A DNA stretch of 64,000 bases from Brumimicrobium ulvae (GTDB taxonomy: Bacteria > Bacteroidota > Bacteroidia > Flavobacteriales_D > Crocinitomicaceae), in the NCBI RefSeq assembly GCF_947504225.1, contig NZ_CANNGT010000009.1, forward strand, positions 103,561 to 167,560, in the 5' to 3' direction. This document shows positions 43,480-50,960 of this stretch, piece after piece (the first letter of the stretch is position 1; each line of letters begins with the position of its first letter). The notes under the pieces were generated by a model. It did not search any database, was not told where the DNA came from, and saw only the letters and a list, made by a program, of their open reading frames with translations. The position numbers and the translations under genes are program-made.

Positions 43480-45408
43480 TTATTTACCCATGTTATGGAT
43501 TTCATTGAGTAGGTCAAACAGAAAATGAGCACCATTTTTATATTTTTCATTGGTCTTCATTTTCATGCTGAAGTTCATTTGGTCTTTACTTGATGAAGTC
43601 ATTTCAAAATCTATCTTCGCTGTTTTGTCCTCAAAACGCGTCAGTAATTCGTCACCTCTTCCAAAGACATTAATAAGATCTTTATTGAGTTGTGTAAGGT
43701 CTAAGTGAGCATAAAACATTTTAGACTTCTTGGCTTTCTTGTAAATCGATTTATGAAAAGCTTTTTTTGAATATCCATCTAAATGATCGATCACTGTTTC
43801 TTCATCGTTGGTAATTAGAATGATGTCCTCGATTATTGCTATATAATAAGGGAAACCAATATTCATCGGGTCTTCGTGTATGGTGTAATAATTTCCATTA
43901 TCAACAATTAAGTCCTCTTCAAACTTCATGATTGCATTGAAGTACTTTTTCAATAGATAAGCACGTTCGTTTGCTATTACGAAATTAACCATTGGAATAT
44001 TCTCAATATAAGTAGTGTCTACTTCTGTATATTGAAAAGTTTCTTCGTCATAATCATAAGTAACTTTAGGCAATTCTACTTCTTTCAAACCTGCATATGA
44101 AAAAAGAATTTCTGGAGGATACACAGAGCTTATCGCCTCCATATTGATGAATTCATCAATGGTCGACCAAACTGCTCCTGCTAAAACATCTCTTCCATCG
44201 TCAGAAGCATCTAATATAGGCAAGTATGTTTCTTTTAATTGCTCATACGCACCGAATGTATTTACATTGTAAACTCCAAAACCTTGTGCATTATCAGGAA
44301 TATATTTTAATAGGTCTTTATTGAGTTTTCCAGATGCCGCTTTATTATACACTTTTCCGAGTTTTTCCGAGCTTTTTAATTTCCAATCAATTTGAATCCC
44401 TTCAGTATTGAAGTTGAGGAAGGCAAATTGTCTAAGCTCATCAAATTCTGGAATCAATATTCTTCTAAAAGGCATGAATTCAAAACCATTCGTGGTTTCT
44501 GGATTTAAGAAAGGATTCAAAAATATTTTAGCGTCTGAAACTTGTGAACTTACATCCTTAAAGATAGGATCATTCGCAAGTAGGTTATTCTTAGGGTTTT
44601 TTAAAAATGTCAGGTGCTCATTAATGACTAACTCTTCTTCGCTTGTTTTGATTGAATCTAAAACTTCGCGAAGTCTTTCTTTTAACTCTTCTTGATACTT
44701 TAGATCTTCTTCATCAACAATGTAGGCGTCTTCTTCATAATTGTAATCTTCTTCTTCAAAGTAATCTTCTTCAATGCTTTCAGTCTCCTCAGCATCAACT
44801 GCATCCTCAATTTCATAAACATCTTCTTCATAGTAGATTTCCTCATCATAGTATTCTTCATCTTCAAAGTCGATAAAATCATAACCATAAATAAAATAAT
44901 AATCTTCCGGTAGTTCCCAGCCTTTTTCAGTGTAGAGGTCTTCTGTTAAAGAAGAAAAATAATAATTCTTCCAATCCAATTGAGTAATGACACATGTATT
45001 TCCGACCATTGAAATGATTAAGTCCTCTTTTATCAAAAGCTTTTCCTTTTTCAAAGTCAACTGATCAAAATCATCAAAGGTTTGAATGAATTTATTCATG
45101 TCTTTTATTGGGATAATGACCGTTGTGTTGGAATGATTGTCCTTTTCAGCAAGGTAAGCGATAAGTTTAGAATTAAAGTCAACACCTAAATCTGAAAGTT
45201 GAATGTCATTTTCTGGAGTATTGTTCAATTCACTCAAGATGCTTTTCGTAACTTCCAACTTGTCGATTTCTTCAAGAGAAATAGATTTGACAACCTTTCC
45301 TAGGTCTACCTCCATTACGAAATAAACTGAGTCGGGAACATATTGAATTTGGGCATTTGAAATACCCAGGCTAAATGTAAAAAGCAGCAGTGATAATATT
45401 CTTTTCAT
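43480..45408 (-). CDS. Exported DUF4836-like protein with a long acidic tract
   Basis: A 642-residue protein with a signal peptide (MKRILSLLLFTFSLGISNAQ). It resembles, from memory, DUF4836-type Bacteroidota proteins: a beta-rich N-terminus (YVPDSVYFVMEVDLGKVV), and C-terminal segments such as IDHLDGYSKKAFHKSIYKKA and MFYAHLDLTQLNKDLINVFG. Residues ~178-240 (44689-44877) are extraordinarily rich in Glu, Asp and Tyr, with runs like YYDEEIYYEEDVYEI. Such a tract could bind calcium or be disordered. The gene lies 51 bp after the lipoprotein gene upstream and 16 bp before the membrane protein gene. No function can be assigned. Confidence 0.8.
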   Translation of the reverse strand: MKRILSLLLFTFSLGISNAQIQYVPDSVYFVMEVDLGKVVKSISLEEIDKLEVTKSILSELNNTPENDIQLSDLGVDFNSKLIAYLAEKDNHSNTTVIIPIKDMNKFIQTFDDFDQLTLKKEKLLIKEDLIISMVGNTCVITQLDWKNYYFSSLTEDLYTEKGWELPEDYYFIYGYDFIDFEDEEYYDEEIYYEEDVYEIEDAVDAEETESIEEDYFEEEDYNYEEDAYIVDEEDLKYQEELKERLREVLDSIKTSEEELVINEHLTFLKNPKNNLLANDPIFKDVSSQVSDAKIFLNPFLNPETTNGFEFMPFRRILIPEFDELRQFAFLNFNTEGIQIDWKLKSSEKLGKVYNKAASGKLNKDLLKYIPDNAQGFGVYNVNTFGAYEQLKETYLPILDASDDGRDVLAGAVWSTIDEFINMEAISSVYPPEILFSYAGLKEVELPKVTYDYDEETFQYTEVDTTYIENIPMVNFVIANERAYLLKKYFNAIMKFEEDLIVDNGNYYTIHEDPMNIGFPYYIAIIEDIILITNDEETVIDHLDGYSKKAFHKSIYKKAKKSKMFYAHLDLTQLNKDLINVFGRGDELLTRFEDKTAKIDFEMTSSSKDQMNFSMKMKTNEKYKNGAHFLFDLLNEIHNMGK

Positions 45409-45459
45409 TGTATTGAATTTGAGAGCGAAATTAATTAATAGTAATCGTTTATCGATTAG

Positions 45460-46140
45460 TTAATGAACAGTTTTTATTGAATAATCTATTTTTTGTGGAT
45501 TGTTAACGATTTCAAGTGGTGAAAGTTGAAGCATAACTGCTTTTTTACTCTTTGAAATGCGGGCGTTTGTAGAACTCACTTCAGAAACTTCTTGGTCAAA
45601 TCGTTGTATAAAAATACATTTCCCTTCTTTGAGGCGTGAAAAATCCTCGTCCGATTTGACTTCTTTCTTCCATTTTTCAGGAATAAAAGCGCCCAGTTCC
45701 CTTTGGTAAACTCCATTGACATAACTTAACTTTAGTTGGTTCACTTCTTCTGAAGTTTCGTGTTGATTAATGTCTTTACTTAAATCAATCAACCCAGCTT
45801 TTAAATGCGCTAAAGAGGCAAAGTTTAAATCGAGCTTGATGATCCAATTCTCCGTGTTTAAAGAGCCTTCAGCATATGAAATCCCTTCTTTTGAGTTAAG
45901 CAAAGAAATGTATTCTTGCATTTTAGTTTTCAATTCTTGACGAGAAGGAACTTTTTTTCCATCAATGGTGTCCATGGCCATGATTGAGTTTATTCTTGTT
46001 GTACTCGAGCTGAGGTTTAATGTCAGTTTATAGGATCCACTCCCATCTGCATGAAGCGTTGTGTCTTCAATTAATTCAAAACAAGACGAGAGACTCATCG
46101 TCAGAACAATCAACAGTAGATATTTTGATAATTTAATCAT
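45460..46140 (-). CDS. Predicted lipoprotein leading the unknown envelope cluster
   Basis: A ~226-residue lipoprotein. The frame opens at 46179, but the ATG at 46140 is preferred because it starts directly with the signal peptide MIKLSKYLLLIVLTMSLSSC, whose lipobox is LSSC. The mature part begins FELIEDTTLHADGSGSYKLT, which recalls lipoproteins with a repeated beta layer (DUF-type 'dystroglycan-like' patterns are not evident), and later contains VMLQLSPLEIVNNPQKIDYS. It is the first gene of the 46140-42153 cluster, with two larger envelope proteins behind it. Function unknown; co-operation with those two is inferred from spacing only. Confidence 0.78.
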   Translation of the reverse strand: MIKLSKYLLLIVLTMSLSSCFELIEDTTLHADGSGSYKLTLNLSSSTTRINSIMAMDTIDGKKVPSRQELKTKMQEYISLLNSKEGISYAEGSLNTENWIIKLDLNFASLAHLKAGLIDLSKDINQHETSEEVNQLKLSYVNGVYQRELGAFIPEKWKKEVKSDEDFSRLKEGKCIFIQRFDQEVSEVSSTNARISKSKKAVMLQLSPLEIVNNPQKIDYSIKTVH

Positions 46141-46548
46141 ATGAAATATAAATGTACAAATTCTATAGTTATAATTCACTATGCTATTTTTCTGCTTTTT
46201 GATTTCATCACGATTTTAAAATACAAAGGCTACGGTTTTTATGTTGAGGGATATTTACGTGACAATTTTGAAAGTTTTGACTTATTCGACTTAAAATTAG
46301 ATAAATATACACTGATAAAATTATTCAATATTGGAAAGCTAAATGAGAAATTATGAGGTGTTTGTCTGTTTCGTTTTTGGTTTAGTCTTATGAGTTAACG
46401 ATTAAATTTGTAATAAATTCGATAAGTAGACCAAAATGTCCGATGAATACATCTCCTTTTATATTGGATTTGTGAATTCAATTTTTTCTTGTCATCCTAC
46501 CCATTTTAAATTTCTTTTAAAAATCATTTCTGTTCCCTAAAAAAGTTG
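46141..46548. other. Intergenic region, no gene supported
   Basis: AT-rich spacer between divergent units. A 71-codon rightward reading frame starting at 46141 exists, but its start touches the divergent lipoprotein start and it has no recognisable motif, so it is not called. The stretch must hold the promoter of the leftward cluster; the closest match on the minus strand is CTATAGAATTTG, near 46155-46166, with one base too many between TA and TTTG. Confidence 0.5.
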
Positions 46549-46628
46549 TATCTTTGCTGAAGTAGTAGTAGGTTAGGTTGATTAGTGTGATAAGAGCTTA
46601 GAACGCCAGTTCTAGGCTCTTATTCTTT
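46549..46628 (+). ncRNA. Candidate small RNA with its own promoter and terminator
   Basis: A perfect -7 box TATCTTTG (46549-46556) precedes ~30 nt of non-coding sequence (starting near 46562) and a very strong intrinsic terminator at 46590-46630. A second -7 box lies downstream, just ahead of the acyltransferase gene, so the 65-nt product would be a separate transcript. There is no start codon followed by a useful frame in it. The alternative is a leader attenuator of the acyltransferase gene. Confidence 0.4.
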
Positions 46629-46630
46629 TT
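46590..46630 (+). terminator. Strong intrinsic terminator
   Basis: ATAAGAGCTTAGAAC (46590-46604) pairs with GTTCTAGGCTCTTAT (46609-46623), 15 bp with one wobble and a GCCA loop, followed by TCTTTTT. Confidence 0.9.
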
Positions 46631-46648
46631 AAGAACAATCTGTTTGTG

Positions 46649-46656
46649 TATTTTTG
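46649..46656 (+). promoter_or_regulatory. -7 box of the acyltransferase gene
   Basis: TATTTTTG matches TAnnTTTG and lies 23 bp before the GTG start chosen at 46680, just downstream of the terminator. Confidence 0.45.
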
Positions 46657-46679
46657 AACCCAGATTTAAAATAAACGCA

Positions 46680-47666
46680 GTGCTGCAAAGTAATCCAACA
46701 ATAAACTCCATTTTTGATATCAAATCAGAAGCTGACTTTAACCGGGCAGCATTAAATGTTTTCGAATATCAATATAAAAACCTTCCTATTTATCGAAGTT
46801 TTTGTGATGCTTTAGGACGAACACAACCTAAACATTATACAGAAATACCCTTTCTTCCTATATCGTTTTTTAAAACTCATAAAATTTTATCAGAAAAATT
46901 TTTAGGAGAAGACTTATTGTTATTTAAAAGCTCGGGAACAACGATAGGAACACGAAGTCAACATTTTGTGGCCTTTCCAGAAATCTATGAGCGTTCATTT
47001 CTTCATACCTTTAAGGAGCAAATGTCGGACCCTAAAGATTCAATTATTATGGCTTTATTGCCCAATTATGTGCAACAAGGAGAATCGTCTTTGGTCTACA
47101 TGGTCGATCAGCTCATAAAAGAATCGAACCATCCATTGTCTGGTTTTTATTTGTCGGATCCAGATTCACTTATTCAGGCCATTGCAAAAGCCAAGCAAGA
47201 AGAAAAACAAATTATTTTGTTTGGAGTGTCATATGCATTGTTGGATTTTGCAGAAAAGAAGGTCGATCTTTCTGGAGCTAAAATTCTTGAAACTGGCGGA
47301 ATGAAGGGGAGGCGCAAGGAAATGATTAAAGAAGAGCTTCACCAGATTTTAAAGGAAGGGCTAAATGTCTCAGAAATCTATTCAGAATATGGAATGACAG
47401 AATTGTTGTCCCAAGCCTACACAGATGGAAGTGAGTATTTTAAAATGCCACAATGGATGAGGATTTTAATACGTGATGTTAATGATCCTTTTCACTTATT
47501 GCCAGATGGAAGAACGGGTGGAGTTAATATTATTGACCTTGCAAATTATTACAGTTGCTCTTTTATCGCTACCGATGATCTGGGAGTAAAAGATGTTAAT
47601 AAATTTAAAATACTCGGTAGATTCGACCAAAGTGATATGAGGGGATGTAATTTATTGGTCAATTAG
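46680..47666 (+). CDS. LuxE/PaaK-family acyl-protein synthetase-like enzyme
   Basis: A ~328-residue member of the adenylate-forming LuxE/PaaK group, which activates carboxylic acids as acyl-AMP or transfers acyl groups. Signatures: IPFLPISFFKTHKIL, LLFKSSGTTIGTRSQHFV (P-loop-like Ser/Thr-Gly site), ILETGGMKGRRKEM and YSEYGMTELLSQAY (the adenylate-binding YGxTE type). The frame can be extended to a TTG at 46644, but that would overlap the -7 box; GTG at 46680 is chosen. No reductase or luciferase genes are nearby, so a luminescence role is excluded; envelope or O-antigen acyl transfer is more likely in Bacteroidota. Confidence 0.85.
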   Translation: MLQSNPTINSIFDIKSEADFNRAALNVFEYQYKNLPIYRSFCDALGRTQPKHYTEIPFLPISFFKTHKILSEKFLGEDLLLFKSSGTTIGTRSQHFVAFPEIYERSFLHTFKEQMSDPKDSIIMALLPNYVQQGESSLVYMVDQLIKESNHPLSGFYLSDPDSLIQAIAKAKQEEKQIILFGVSYALLDFAEKKVDLSGAKILETGGMKGRRKEMIKEELHQILKEGLNVSEIYSEYGMTELLSQAYTDGSEYFKMPQWMRILIRDVNDPFHLLPDGRTGGVNIIDLANYYSCSFIATDDLGVKDVNKFKILGRFDQSDMRGCNLLVN

Positions 47667-47733
47667 TTGTTTTGGAACATAATTTGTTCTTATTTTCGTA
47701 CTCTTTAAACGAATAAATTAAAATACACTTATA

Positions 47734-48267
47734 ATGAAAGTTTTAATCGCATTATTTACAATCGTTTTACTTGGAAGCTGTGCCACAAAAGTGCCATATA
47801 CTACCAAAATTAAAGCTGATTTTGACTTGTCAGAAGATAAAATGAAGAAAGTTCAGTTTTATACTTCAGAGACAATTATATTAGAGCGTAGTGACAAACA
47901 ACAATCAGTGGCTACAACTGGAAGTTCAGGAGAATTAGTTACTTCCGAGCGATCAACTTCTGAACGTATTGTTATTCCTGCAAATAGACCTTGTGTTTTT
48001 GAGCAAATGGAAGAAGATGGAACAGTTCAAATTCGATTTGAATTAGGTGGCGGACGTGTTCTGAGATTTGCAGAACGTCAAAACATTGCCAATGGTAGGT
48101 TCTATCTTGTTGCTCAGTGGGCGAATGGAAAAGGAGAGTTGGATTACGGAGGTTCGGTTTATTACGCCGTACGTGGAAGTGCCTCGGCATACCTTATGGT
48201 AAAACTTAAAAACTGGAAGAAAAACCAACGTAAGGATAGAGTTGTTAAAGGAATGAAAGTGAAATAA
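47734..48267 (+). CDS. Predicted lipoprotein, function unknown
   Basis: A 177-residue exported protein. The signal peptide ends in lipobox LGSC (cysteine at residue 16); the mature part is beta-rich with a Ser/Thr-rich patch (TTGSSGELVTSERSTSERIV) and a basic C-terminus (LKNWKKNQRKDRVVKGMKVK). Motifs such as VQFYTSETIILERSDKQQ and LGGGRVLRFAERQNIANGRF look like a conserved Bacteroidota lipoprotein of unknown role. It is 67 bp downstream of the acyltransferase gene and ends at an intrinsic terminator, so the two may form one unit. Confidence 0.82.
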   Translation: MKVLIALFTIVLLGSCATKVPYTTKIKADFDLSEDKMKKVQFYTSETIILERSDKQQSVATTGSSGELVTSERSTSERIVIPANRPCVFEQMEEDGTVQIRFELGGGRVLRFAERQNIANGRFYLVAQWANGKGELDYGGSVYYAVRGSASAYLMVKLKNWKKNQRKDRVVKGMKVK

Positions 48268-48291
48268 ACAATCTTTATTATACATTGAAAG

Positions 48292-48324
48292 CGGGGGAAC
48301 ATTGTTGTTCATCCGTTTTTTTTT
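48292..48324 (+). terminator. Intrinsic terminator after the lipoprotein gene
   Basis: CGGGGGAACA (48292-48301) pairs with TGTTCATCCG (48306-48315), eight Watson-Crick pairs, one wobble, one mismatch, then nine T. Confidence 0.8.
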
Positions 48325-48379
48325 GGCTTCAAATTTTCGTTTCTTTCTTGTTATGAATGATTTGTCAATAATTTTTTAC

Positions 48380-48405
48380 TACCTTTGTGAGTGACCATTC
48401 ACAAA
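48380..48405 (+). promoter_or_regulatory. -7 box and TetR-type operator palindrome
   Basis: TACCTTTG (48380-48387) is a perfect -7 box. Overlapping it, 48384-48405 forms a 22-bp imperfect palindrome with arms TTTGTGA and TCACAAA (nine of eleven pairs match), ending 3 bp before the TetR ATG at 48409. The TTTGTGAGTGA half recurs at the same place in front of the second TetR gene. I infer an autoregulatory TetR operator. Confidence 0.6.
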
Positions 48406-48408
48406 CAA

Positions 48409-48992
48409 ATGAATATTACAGAAAGACAATTTGAAATTATCACAGCAGCGGGAAAGATTTTAACCCGTTCAGGCATCCATGGATTACGATAAAAAATCTA
48501 GCCAAAGAAATGAAATTCTCTGAAAGTGCTGTTTATCGTCACTTTTCTAGTAAAGAAGAAATTATTGTTGGTATGCTGAATTACTTGGCTGAGAATATGG
48601 AACAAAGATTCAAAGTAGCTGCTAATGAAAACAATTCGCCTGAAGACAATTTTAAAGCGCTGTTTGAAAGCCAACTAAGTTTTTTCAATCAGTATCCACA
48701 TTTTTCAGTTGCAGTGTTTTCTGATGGTCAGTTTGAAGAGAGTAAGAAGATTAACCAATCAATTGCTAAAATCATGCAAGTGAAAATGAAGTACCTCATG
48801 CCTTTTGTGTTACAGGGGCAAAAAGAAGGTGATTTCACACAATCTGTCACCACTGAAGATCTAATTCATGTAGTGATGGGGTCGATAAGGTTGTTGATGT
48901 ATAAATGGCGAAGTTCTAATTTTGAATTTGATATCATCAGATATGGTAAGAACATGATTGAAACTAATTTAACTTTAATAAAAAACAAATAG
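48409..48992 (+). pseudogene. TetR-family regulator, disrupted by a one-base deletion
   Basis: From ATG 48409 the frame reads MNITERQFEIITAAGKILTR and SGIHGLR, then hits TAA at 48490. Shifting by one base after 48486 restores a TetR HTH that continues to 48992 (AKEMKFSESAVYRHFSSKEE), matching the paralogue at 49782 position by position (that gene reads GIQNLTIKTLAADINLSEPA). The expected sequence would be GGATTAACGATAAAA; one A is missing. A functional protein of ~194 residues would result without the deletion. It precedes a His/Glu-rich lipoprotein by 1 bp, so the frameshift may derepress that gene. A sequencing or assembly error is the main alternative. Confidence 0.85.
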
Positions 48993-48993
48993 T

Positions 48994-49494
48994 ATGAAAC
49001 ACGTAATTTTAACACTAGGTATTTTTAGTCTTGGCTTTTTAACAAGCTGTGACAATACAACAGAAACCTCAGAAGCTGAAGAGGTTCAAACGGAGCAAGT
49101 TGAAAAAACTGAAGGTGAAGAACATCCTGAGGCTGAAGATCATGCTCATTCACATGATGATGGCGAAGCAATTGCACTCAACAACGGTGAGAAATGGCTT
49201 GTCAATGAAGAGATGAAGCCCTTTGTACAGGAAGGTGAAACTTTCGTTAAGGCCTATGTAGAAAGTGGAGATGAAGATTACTTAAGTTTAGCTGAAAATG
49301 TAGCAGAACAAAATAATCAGCTTATTTCTAGTTGTACTATGCAAGGTGTTAGTCATGATGAACTACACAAATGGTTACATCCACATTTAGAGTTGACAAA
49401 TGCTTTAAGCGAGGCGAAAAATGTGGAGGAGGCAAACCACATTGTTGAAGAGCTAGAAGCGTCTTATGCAATGTACCATGAGTACTTTCAATAA
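48994..49494 (+). CDS. His/Glu-rich lipoprotein, putative metal binder
   Basis: A 166-residue exported protein. Its signal peptide ends in lipobox LTSC (cysteine at residue 19). Residues ~22-60 are a Glu/His-rich tract (HPEAEDHAHSHDDGE) typical of weak metal-chelating regions in periplasmic metal-handling proteins. The C-terminal half is helical with additional His (CTMQGVSHDELHKWLHPHLE) and one Cys. It follows the broken TetR gene by one base and is terminated by a hairpin, so the pair forms its own small unit. Zinc or copper buffering is the inferred role; no family is recognised with certainty. Confidence 0.8.
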   Translation: MKHVILTLGIFSLGFLTSCDNTTETSEAEEVQTEQVEKTEGEEHPEAEDHAHSHDDGEAIALNNGEKWLVNEEMKPFVQEGETFVKAYVESGDEDYLSLAENVAEQNNQLISSCTMQGVSHDELHKWLHPHLELTNALSEAKNVEEANHIVEELEASYAMYHEYFQ

Positions 49495-49546
49495 GTACAG
49501 TTTAATTACTGTAGAGCAACTTTAATTATTACCAATCCTAAGTTAT

Positions 49547-49594
49547 AAACTTTATTCGAAGTGCATTTAATTGTGCTTCGGGTAAAGTTTTTTT
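49547..49594 (+). terminator. Intrinsic terminator after the His-rich lipoprotein gene
   Basis: AAACTTTATTCGAAGTGCA (49547-49565) pairs with TGTGCTTCGGGTAAAGTTT (49572-49590) with a few wobbles or mismatches, followed by T tract to 49594. Confidence 0.82.
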
Positions 49595-49709
49595 GTTTAG
49601 TGTAGTTATCAGCTTATAACTGAAGAGAGAGGGATGTGATGCATCACTTCATTTTTTAGATTCTGAACAAGCGCATTCCATATTAAGTAATATCTTTTTT
49701 TGTAAAATA

Positions 49710-49740
49710 TTTGCTAATTAAAACATTTGCGTTACATTTG
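49710..49740 (+). promoter_or_regulatory. Promoter of the efflux operon, with TetR half-site
   Basis: TTTG (49710-49713) and TACATTTG (49733-49740) are separated by 19 bp, an excellent Bacteroidota promoter. The -7 box runs into TGAGTGAATG, so TTTGTGAGTGA overlaps the expected start site as in the first TetR promoter; this is the probable operator of the TetR-controlled efflux operon. Confidence 0.7.
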
Positions 49741-49781
49741 TGAGTGAATGCTAACTAACAGCGTTTTAATAATTGACTAAT

Positions 49782-50369
49782 ATGGAGTTTACAGCAAGAC
49801 AGATTGAAATTATGGAAGCGGCAACGCAACGTATTGATAAGCATGGGATTCAGAACCTAACGATCAAGACCTTAGCTGCGGATATTAATTTGTCAGAGCC
49901 AGCACTTTACCGACATTTTGCTGGGAAAAATGAAATTCTTTTGGGTTTATTGGTCTATTTTAAAGATGAAATGGAAGAAAGAATCAGTCAACTATCTTTT
50001 GAAAAAGATGAAAAGGCTGGGGATCGTTTGAGAAAGATATTTAATTCACAGTTGGTTACTTTTGAACAAAAACCAGCAATTGTTAGTGTGATTTTTGCTG
50101 AAAGTATATTCCATTTTGATAATTCTTTGAGTAATAAAGTGTCAGAAATTATTGACTCCATGCATAAAGTGGTTCACGAAAACATCAAAACAGGACAAAG
50201 CAAAAATCAATACAGCACATTGATAAAGCCTGGAACAATGACCACAATTATTACAGGTGGAATGAGAATGGCAGTAATGAAATGGAAGCTTTCTGGGAAT
50301 AAGTCAAGTGTTGAAAAAGATGGAATGAAAGTCCTCAATGGAATTTTAAAAATGATTGAAAAAAAATAG
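49782..50369 (+). CDS. TetR-family regulator of the efflux operon
   Basis: A 195-residue repressor. The N-terminal HTH reads IKTLAADINLSEPALYRHFA (residues ~26-45), preceded by a helix ARQIEIMEAA, and the C-terminal ligand/dimer domain (~55-195) is helical. The frame can start at a TTG at 49773, but ATG 49782 gives MEFTARQIEIMEAA, matching the paralogue. It heads the gene series cytochrome b561-tolC-like-hlyD-like-RND-DUF2141, is 2 bp from the next gene and is likely autoregulated at the promoter just upstream. The inducing ligand is unknown; sequences of this type often respond to toxic hydrophobic compounds. Confidence 0.92.
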   Translation: MEFTARQIEIMEAATQRIDKHGIQNLTIKTLAADINLSEPALYRHFAGKNEILLGLLVYFKDEMEERISQLSFEKDEKAGDRLRKIFNSQLVTFEQKPAIVSVIFAESIFHFDNSLSNKVSEIIDSMHKVVHENIKTGQSKNQYSTLIKPGTMTTIITGGMRMAVMKWKLSGNKSSVEKDGMKVLNGILKMIEKK

Positions 50370-50371
50370 GT

Positions 50372-50932
50372 ATGGAATCAAAACAAAAATTCACTCCACT
50401 CCACAGGTTTTTACACTGGATAATTGCTGTAGCGATGACTATGCTACTTATCACTGGCTTTCTACGGTTGTTCTGGATGAATAAACACCACATGGCTTCT
50501 ATTATTGGTAGTAAAACTCAAGTGCTCGGAGAAGAGGAAATGATTGTTATTGCTAAAGCAATCCGTGAACCAATGTGGGAGTGGCACATCATTTTTGCCT
50601 ATGTAATGATTTTTGCTTTTCTAGTACGTATTATTTATATGGTATTTAAAGGAATTAAATTTCCCAACCCATTCAATAAAAAGTTGTCTGTAAAAGAACG
50701 ATTACAAGGAAGTACTTATGTGTTCTTTTATGTTTTTGCTTTTATTTCTATTGTTACTGGAGTCTCCTTAAAGCAAGGTTTCTTCCCTGAGTTAAAAGAT
50801 CCCATTGAAACAGTTCATAAACTCGGAATATATTGGTTTCCACTATTTATTTTGCTTCATTTTGTAGGGATAGTAATAGCAGAATACACCAATAAAAAAG
50901 GAATTTCTTCTGAAATGATCAGTGGAAAATAA
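50372..50932 (+). CDS. Cytochrome b561-family membrane protein
   Basis: A 186-residue four-helix protein. Helices lie at about residues 10-30, 68-90, 112-130 and 150-172. Haem-ligand histidines appear in LHRFLHWIIA (helix 1), WEWHIIFAY (helix 2), ETVHKLGIYW and LLHFVGIVIA (helix 3/4). It probably passes electrons between quinones and a periplasmic partner. Why it sits inside a TetR-efflux operon is unclear; it could support metal or oxidant response. It follows TetR by 2 bp and precedes the TolC-like gene by 28 bp. Confidence 0.85.
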   Translation: MESKQKFTPLHRFLHWIIAVAMTMLLITGFLRLFWMNKHHMASIIGSKTQVLGEEEMIVIAKAIREPMWEWHIIFAYVMIFAFLVRIIYMVFKGIKFPNPFNKKLSVKERLQGSTYVFFYVFAFISIVTGVSLKQGFFPELKDPIETVHKLGIYWFPLFILLHFVGIVIAEYTNKKGISSEMISGK

Positions 50933-50960
50933 TAATGTATAAACTAAAAAAATTTGCACA

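Noticed and set aside
46141..46356. 71-codon rightward reading frame (MKYKCTNSIVII...)
   Set aside because: Its start touches the divergent lipoprotein start codon, no ribosome site or motif is visible and the composition is simply AT-rich; the region more likely holds the promoter of the leftward cluster.
46644..46679. TTG start for the LuxE-type enzyme
   Set aside because: The extra 12 codons overlap a perfect -7 box and show no family similarity; GTG 46680 is more plausible.
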